17,490 nucleotides of DNA from Nitrososphaerota archaeon. GTDB lineage: Archaea; Thermoproteota; Nitrososphaeria; Nitrososphaerales; UBA57. How positions within the stretch are numbered: the first letter of the stretch is position 1; each line of letters starts with the position of its first letter. Below are positions 13,167 through 17,490 of the stretch, one piece after another. Where the stretch lies: positions 1-17,490 of the forward strand of contig JACZWF010000006.1 of assembly GCA_022572285.1 (NCBI GenBank). Direction: 5' to 3'. A program made the translations under genes and the position numbers. A model generated the notes under the pieces. The model was not told where the DNA came from. It did not search any database and saw only the letters and a list, made by a program, of their open reading frames with translations.

Positions 13167-15133
13167 CCTTCATTCTTTGCAAGTCGCGTCGAGACTATGT
13201 ACGTCTTTGGTACTCCGCCTTCCGACCTTTCACCACTGACAATGACACCAGAGCGCTTCAGCTTATCCACACCTTTCCAAAATGCCACGGTGTCCAGCTT
13301 GCTGATCTTCATGGCTTTCTCAAGTTCGACAACTCCACCCATTGAATCAACCAATTCCAAGATTACTCGCATGCTCTCCGTCTCTTTCTCAAGTGAGGTG
13401 GATGTATTAACCGCTAGTTGATTTTCCTCTTCGCGTGGGTCAGTCACAACCGTTTCTGTGGTAGTTATCTTAATGTTTTTGGCTAGGCCGTTCATCCTCC
13501 TGACTGTTGATTCCGGATCAGCGTAGTATTCTGCAATTATTTTGCTAACTTCCTTCACACTCCTTAGGCCAGTCTTGACCATCCAACTGAGGACCTCCTT
13601 TCGCCTCTCCATTTCCATCATCAACTGTGACCTTTTCTTCCCCGATTTGGCCGCAAGTCGACCGAGAATGTAGCTCGCATCAGTATGTGAAACGTATGTG
13701 TCGGTCGAAGGCTCCCATTCTGAGACGTTGATGTATTCCCCTACGTCTTTAACTTCCCAGAGATTTCTCATCCTCCTTCCAAAGGTGGGACTCGAATCAT
13801 CGGTAGAATTCAAAGGAACTCTTTCGATCATGGCTGCAACATTCATGAGTGGTATGTAGGTCTCAGAGATATTCATGGGAGGACTCGTCAGCCGTTTTAT
13901 TCCATAATCGAGATTATCCGCATGCATGGTGGATAAACCGCCATGTCCGGTTGCCAACGCCTGAAAGAGTACGAACGCTTCTTCACCTCTTACTTCACCT
14001 ACCACAAGATAATCGGGCCTGTACCTAAGGGACATCCTGACCAAATCGAATAGAGATATCTGTCCTGCTTTGGAGCCTGTGAGGCCAAAACTCTCCCTGC
14101 TAACAAGTTGAACCCAGTTATCATGAGGGAGGTTCAGCTCAGCGGTCTCCTCTACAGTTACGATCTTCATCCCTGGTTTTATCAGACTCGCAAGGGCATT
14201 CAGTGTCGTGGTCTTGCCACTGCCTGTCCCGCCTAAAACAATGATTGTCGCTCGATGTTCTAGAAGGATCCAAAAATATGCTGCCATTTCCTCGGTTATG
14301 GTACCGAGCGTAATGAGATCAATAATTGAGAGTGGTTCATCACGGAATTTTCGGATAGTAAATGTCGATCCCTTAGGAGATATCTCATCTCTGAAACTGG
14401 CAGCAAGACGGTGCTTTCCGTGAAGCATTGCATCCACAATCGGAAATGCGGAAGAGACATGCTTTCCTGATTTGTGCGCAAGTTTTACGATGTAATCATC
14501 TAGGACCTCCTTGTTCTTGAAGACAATATTAGTTGGAATGCTCTCGTATTTTCTATGCCATACAAAAATGGGTGAGTCAATCCCATCGCAACTCACGTCT
14601 TCTATCTGTGGATCGTTCATAATCCCATTTATCTGGCCATAACCGAGCATGTCCCTCTCCAGGTAGTATAGAATATTACTCCAAGATTCCTCTTCTACCT
14701 TCCTGAAAGCTTTCTTGTATTTTTGTATTATGCGATTGGCTCCATCAACAATTGCCGTTCTTGTTTCTACTTCTTTTCCGATGTCTGGCGGGCTCAACTC
14801 TCTAGTTAGAATGTCGACTATTGTTCTGTATGCATTTCGTTCGTCTTTGGTAAGACGAACTTCATCAACAAAATACCTAACTCCGGCCTCCTCATCGGAC
14901 TTTCCTTTCACCTTACCGATTACTATTTTTGCAAATGGCTCGTTTATCCAATATTCCTCTATTATTGTGGTCTCTGGAGATATGGGGTATAGATTTATTC
15001 CCTCCTCTACAATAACTTGATCAGGGCTACCATCCTCTTGTCCAGTCCTTCGAGAACTATCCTCAGTTACCGCGGAGGATGATCTGTTGGCAGACCTCTT
15101 ATGCCATAATTTCCTCAGTCTAGAAATGTTCAT
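13163..15133 (-). CDS. Type IV pilus/secretion ATPase with C-terminal winged-helix-like domain
   Basis: A 656-residue hexameric motor ATPase of the GspE/PilB/ArlI/VirB11 superfamily, powering pilin insertion. A polar, Arg/Ser-rich N-terminus (1-40) precedes an N-terminal domain. The RecA core has Walker A GGTGSGKT (301-308), Asp-box VEETAELNLP, Walker B LVVGE with catalytic Glu380, and His-box STMHAD (His404). Archaeal ArlI is usually about 500-550 residues; here the chain goes on through a charged helical region (490-585) to a segment at about 586-650 (ILELVDSMGGVVELEKAM...KLKRSGVIV) that reads as a winged helix with a beta-wing. It diverges from the prepilin gene. ArlI, an adhesive-pilus ATPase or another pilus type cannot be separated by eye. 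Confidence 0.9.
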   Translation of the reverse strand: MNISRLRKLWHKRSANRSSSAVTEDSSRRTGQEDGSPDQVIVEEGINLYPISPETTIIEEYWINEPFAKIVIGKVKGKSDEEAGVRYFVDEVRLTKDERNAYRTIVDILTRELSPPDIGKEVETRTAIVDGANRIIQKYKKAFRKVEEESWSNILYYLERDMLGYGQINGIMNDPQIEDVSCDGIDSPIFVWHRKYESIPTNIVFKNKEVLDDYIVKLAHKSGKHVSSAFPIVDAMLHGKHRLAASFRDEISPKGSTFTIRKFRDEPLSIIDLITLGTITEEMAAYFWILLEHRATIIVLGGTGSGKTTTLNALASLIKPGMKIVTVEETAELNLPHDNWVQLVSRESFGLTGSKAGQISLFDLVRMSLRYRPDYLVVGEVRGEEAFVLFQALATGHGGLSTMHADNLDYGIKRLTSPPMNISETYIPLMNVAAMIERVPLNSTDDSSPTFGRRMRNLWEVKDVGEYINVSEWEPSTDTYVSHTDASYILGRLAAKSGKKRSQLMMEMERRKEVLSWMVKTGLRSVKEVSKIIAEYYADPESTVRRMNGLAKNIKITTTETVVTDPREEENQLAVNTSTSLEKETESMRVILELVDSMGGVVELEKAMKISKLDTVAFWKGVDKLKRSGVIVSGERSEGGVPKTYIVSTRLAKNEG

Positions 15134-15269
15134 GAGGAGCCACCATAATTGAAATTAATTTGTACAAGCAGATGAAAACAGACAAGGTAGAGATCTCAGC
15201 CAAATCATCCAGCTCCAAAAACTCGGTTAATTCGCTAAAAGAAAGTGTTTGATCCTCTCGTTACATACA

Positions 15270-15287
15270 TGTCATTAACTAATGACA
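15270..15287. promoter_or_regulatory. 8-2-8 palindrome upstream of prepilin (operator candidate)
   Basis: TGTCATTA-AC-TAATGACA is a perfect inverted repeat in the 182-nt divergent region between the pilus ATPase and the prepilin, about 28 nt before the prepilin ATG. It has the size of a dimeric HTH-regulator site, and its AT-rich centre sits where a TATA box for the prepilin would be expected. Confidence 0.5.
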
Positions 15288-15315
15288 CGTCAATTGTTCG
15301 TTCGACTAGAGGGTT

Positions 15316-15915
15316 ATGAAAACCAAGACAGGTGGGGATCGTGAATCAAAAAGATCGCGTCGCAATAAGTCTAAGAAGGCAATTAGTCCCGTAATAGCGA
15401 CCGTTATAATTGTTGCCGTGACGATAGCAGTGGCCATATCGGCAGCATTCTGGCTCGGTGGACTGTCCTCTCTATTTACAAGATTCGAGAGAATAGAGTT
15501 TAGCTCAGGCTTTCCCGATGGGACAGCTCCGACGTATAACATTACTTTGCTGGGACAGAGCTCAGGCACCTCAGACTCTTCAATTAGAGAGCTTGTGGTG
15601 AGAGACCGGCCCATATCGGCTTTTGAAAGTGGAGACTTTAGGGTAGCATTCTGGATAAAAGAACCAGGCGCCAGCGCTGCAACGTTGTATTACTTGTGTG
15701 GAGTAGGTCCATGCGTTTATGCCGGCGGCTATAATGGTACGGTAGTCACAAATGTCTATTCTAGCCCACTGACCGTCCCAATTCCTAGTGGTTCGCAGAT
15801 CAAGGCCTCAATATTGTTCTCTAGCTCAGCTCCGCTTGTTGCTGGTCAATCGATTCAAATTAGTATAAGCACTTCTGCCGGTCAGGAATTCGGAAGGAGC
15901 ATCGCGCTCCCGTAG
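15316..15915 (+). CDS. Archaeal type IV prepilin
   Basis: A 199-residue prepilin with a class III signal. A 22-residue, strongly basic leader ends in SKKA, followed by ISPVIATVIIVAVTIAVAIS, the archaeal pilin_N pattern; the prepilin peptidase (PibD/ArlK type) would cut between Ala22 and Ile23. The hydrophobic stretch at 23-46 forms the filament core helix. The rest is a beta-rich exported head with two N-glycosylation sequons (Asn75 in NIT, Asn140 in NGT) and a Cys128/Cys133 pair (CGVGPC) that could form a disulfide. A weak GAGGG motif precedes the ATG. The platform protein gene follows on the same strand. Confidence 0.9.
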   Translation: MKTKTGGDRESKRSRRNKSKKAISPVIATVIIVAVTIAVAISAAFWLGGLSSLFTRFERIEFSSGFPDGTAPTYNITLLGQSSGTSDSSIRELVVRDRPISAFESGDFRVAFWIKEPGASAATLYYLCGVGPCVYAGGYNGTVVTNVYSSPLTVPIPSGSQIKASILFSSSAPLVAGQSIQISISTSAGQEFGRSIALP

Positions 15916-15920
15916 TTCCA

Positions 15921-15945
15921 GTGTCTGTGCTAGAGCAGCAGACAC
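15921..15945 (+). terminator. Hairpin between prepilin and platform genes
   Basis: GTGTCTG (15921-15927) pairs perfectly with CAGACAC (15939-15945), and TG next to it can pair with CA across a one-base bulge. It lies 6 nt after the prepilin stop with no T-tract behind it, so it is more likely a partial attenuator or RNA stabiliser than a full terminator. Confidence 0.4.
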
Positions 15946-15979
15946 AGGACATGGAGTATCATGTCGGGAGTTCAAGGAA

Positions 15980-17490
15980 TTGAAGAGACCAGATCGCTCG
16001 TTCAATCTTCAGGCATTTTCATACAGCTACTTCAGATGGCTAGGCATCCCGATTCTTAGGATATTCACCAAGATTCCCGACAGCCTAAAGGCCGCAAATA
16101 AGAAAGTTCACCCCGAGGCATATGCTTCCGAAATTGGCTTTCTGCTCGTTCTCTCGATCATCATAAGTGGCATCCTTGCAGTTCTACTCTGGGGCGTCAT
16201 TGGTACTTACGCGATACTCCTTCCAATCACTATTCCTTTGGCGGTCCTCGCCTTTATGGTCTACTCACCTGCCGCAGCGGCGAAGAATAGAGCATCTAGT
16301 CTAGATACGGAAGTTCCTTACGCAGCCGCATATATCACAGTGATGTCAACTGGTGGTATCTCAGCGATAAAGAGCTTTGAGAGGCTTAAGGATGTAGAAC
16401 TCCTTCCTCAGGTGCGCGAAGCCGCTGCCCAGATGGATATTGATGTGAAGGCATTTGGTGTAGATCCTATTACTGCAATGAAGAATTCTGCAGAGCATCT
16501 GCCATCGAGAGAGTACAAGGAGTTCGTATTGGGATATGCGTCTACAACTATTGCCGGAGGAGATGTCACTCACTACCTAATGCGGAAGACTCAGACTTTC
16601 TTCGAAGGAAGAGCAGTCAAGTTCAGAATTATGGGTGAGAGGATTGCAATGCTTATGGAGGGGTTCATTACGATCACGGTGCTCCTTGCGCTTGGGGTCT
16701 ACAGCCTCTTCATCGTCTCTAAGTTGATACCGGCCCAACTCCCTATCTTCTCTGTGGGAACTTTTGTTATCTTTGCATATATTCTGCTCCCTGTTACCGG
16801 AGCATTCTTCATCTATTTCGCGGATGTTATCCAACCGAGATATCCTCTTAATGATTGGCGTTCGTATAAGGTTATGCTGTTCGCCCTTCCACTTCTACTA
16901 GCTGGACTCGTGCTTTTAGTCGTTCCATCCATCATGCCATCGCTAGGGCAAGTTATCCCAACCTATGGTCTTCTAGTTTTGCTAAGAGAAAGTCTTGGGT
17001 TACAACCCGGCTTCGAAGCCTCTCTTGGCCTTTCACTTACATTCCTCCTTTACTTCGGAGTTCTCAGCATCACGGACTATAGGTATTCTAGGGAAGGAGG
17101 CAAGATTCTGAATGGCCTCACAAGTTTTCAAAGGGATTTTGTCGAAATTAGGAAAACTGGCATGAGTCCCGAAAGATGTATAGCGAATCTCTCTTCAAGA
17201 AACTTTGGAAGCTTCAGCCCCCATCTGAAGATACTCTCAAATCAGATCGGGTGGGGTCTTCCGCTTAGCAAGATATCCCAATCGATTGCAGGGAGAATTA
17301 GAGGCTGGGTTGCTAGAATGAATCTTTTCCTTTTGGTTGACGCTGTAGATGTAGGCGGTGGAACTCCAGAGACCCTCGAGACTCTTGCAACGTTTGGGGA
17401 GAGTATTCAGCAGTTGGAAAGCGAGAAGAAGATGGCGCTCCGCCCTCTAATGCTAATTCCCTACATCGGCGGAGTTATCCTTGTTGTGTC
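15980..17490 (+). CDS. ArlJ/TadC-like pilus platform membrane protein (3' truncated)
   Basis: An open frame of 503 codons runs to the window edge. It is the polytopic inner-core protein that seats pilins and contacts the motor ATPase. A cytosolic N-terminus (KRPDRSFNLQAFSYSYF, like the ArlJ/TadC start) leads to a pair of helices at about 53-95. The first T2SSF-type domain follows (AAAYITVMSTGGISAIKSF... to AGGDVTHYL), then several helices and loops. A second T2SSF-type domain follows (LTSFQRDFVEIRKTGMSP..., VDAVDVGGGTPETLETLA), so this is the two-domain ArlJ-like layout. No ATG precedes the first helix; TTG 15980, with GGGAG and AAGGA just upstream, is the best start. The gene follows the prepilin by 64 nt and is probably co-transcribed with it. 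Confidence 0.88.
   Translation, partial: MKRPDRSFNLQAFSYSYFRWLGIPILRIFTKIPDSLKAANKKVHPEAYASEIGFLLVLSIIISGILAVLLWGVIGTYAILLPITIPLAVLAFMVYSPAAAAKNRASSLDTEVPYAAAYITVMSTGGISAIKSFERLKDVELLPQVREAAAQMDIDVKAFGVDPITAMKNSAEHLPSREYKEFVLGYASTTIAGGDVTHYLMRKTQTFFEGRAVKFRIMGERIAMLMEGFITITVLLALGVYSLFIVSKLIPAQLPIFSVGTFVIFAYILLPVTGAFFIYFADVIQPRYPLNDWRSYKVMLFALPLLLAGLVLLVVPSIMPSLGQVIPTYGLLVLLRESLGLQPGFEASLGLSLTFLLYFGVLSITDYRYSREGGKILNGLTSFQRDFVEIRKTGMSPERCIANLSSRNFGSFSPHLKILSNQIGWGLPLSKISQSIAGRIRGWVARMNLFLLVDAVDVGGGTPETLETLATFGESIQQLESEKKMALRPLMLIPYIGGVILVV

Noticed and set aside
16361..16834. Minus-strand frames of 70 and 85 codons opposite the platform gene
   Set aside because: They are antisense shadows of a long, clearly conserved plus-strand membrane protein frame.
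11264..17490. Calling the locus a complete archaellum operon
   Set aside because: No arlB-type flagellin set, arlF, arlG or arlC/D/E is visible, and the pilin has the general pilin_N signal; a pilus-like system is the safer reading.

Overview
The window looks like a piece of a TACK-lineage archaeal chromosome, most plausibly a Thaumarchaeota/Nitrososphaeria-type or related lineage. The evidence is an archaeal core: a CdvA-type cell-division protein (PRC barrel plus coiled coil), archaeal RNA polymerase subunit L, transcription factor S, PCNA, exosome subunit Csl4, the diphthamide enzyme Dph2, the rRNA aminocarboxypropyl-transferase Tsr3, RNase P RNA, and archaeal type IV pilus parts. No ammonia-oxidation genes are present, and an acyl-CoA dehydrogenase hints at a heterotrophic or fatty/amino-acid-using metabolism; the lineage call is inference. 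Many genes start with TTG and have a TATA-like box about 26-30 nt upstream, which points to leaderless or short-leader transcripts.

Region 1 (1-4773): the 3' end of a UPF0282-like metallo-beta-lactamase-fold protein, an acyl-CoA dehydrogenase, an unrecognised 163-residue protein on the minus strand, cdvA, a HAD-family 5'-nucleotidase-like gene on the minus strand, and divergent tsr3.

Region 2 (about 4790-5690): the RNase P RNA gene, which gives no convincing protein but matches the universal RNase P core, including P4 with its single bulged U. It is followed by about 440 nt with no convincing protein gene, holding a 15-bp hairpin with a T-rich tail, a second nested inverted repeat and a 13-nt alternating GC tract. 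A plausible 44-residue small ORF follows.

Region 3 (5697-11240): a co-oriented information-processing cluster: dph2, a YkgJ-like Cys-cluster protein, csl4, then an amino-acid pair (branched-chain-type aminotransferase and prephenate dehydratase), then rpoL, tfs and pcn. The aminotransferase and prephenate dehydratase look inserted between csl4 and rpoL and could together make phenylalanine.

Region 4 (11264-17490): an archaeal type IV pilus-like locus. Two single-domain KaiC-type ATPases are transcribed divergently from one TATA region. The second is followed 6 nt later by a three-helix membrane protein. A 656-residue secretion/pilus ATPase with an added C-terminal winged-helix-like domain faces them, and a prepilin and an ArlJ/TadC-like membrane platform follow divergently. 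The platform gene runs off the right edge. An 8-2-8 palindrome lies upstream of the prepilin and a strong hairpin lies between prepilin and platform. KaiC-like ATPases beside a pilus motor recall the ArlH/ArlI pair of the archaellum; this locus is the best candidate for a poorly described system.
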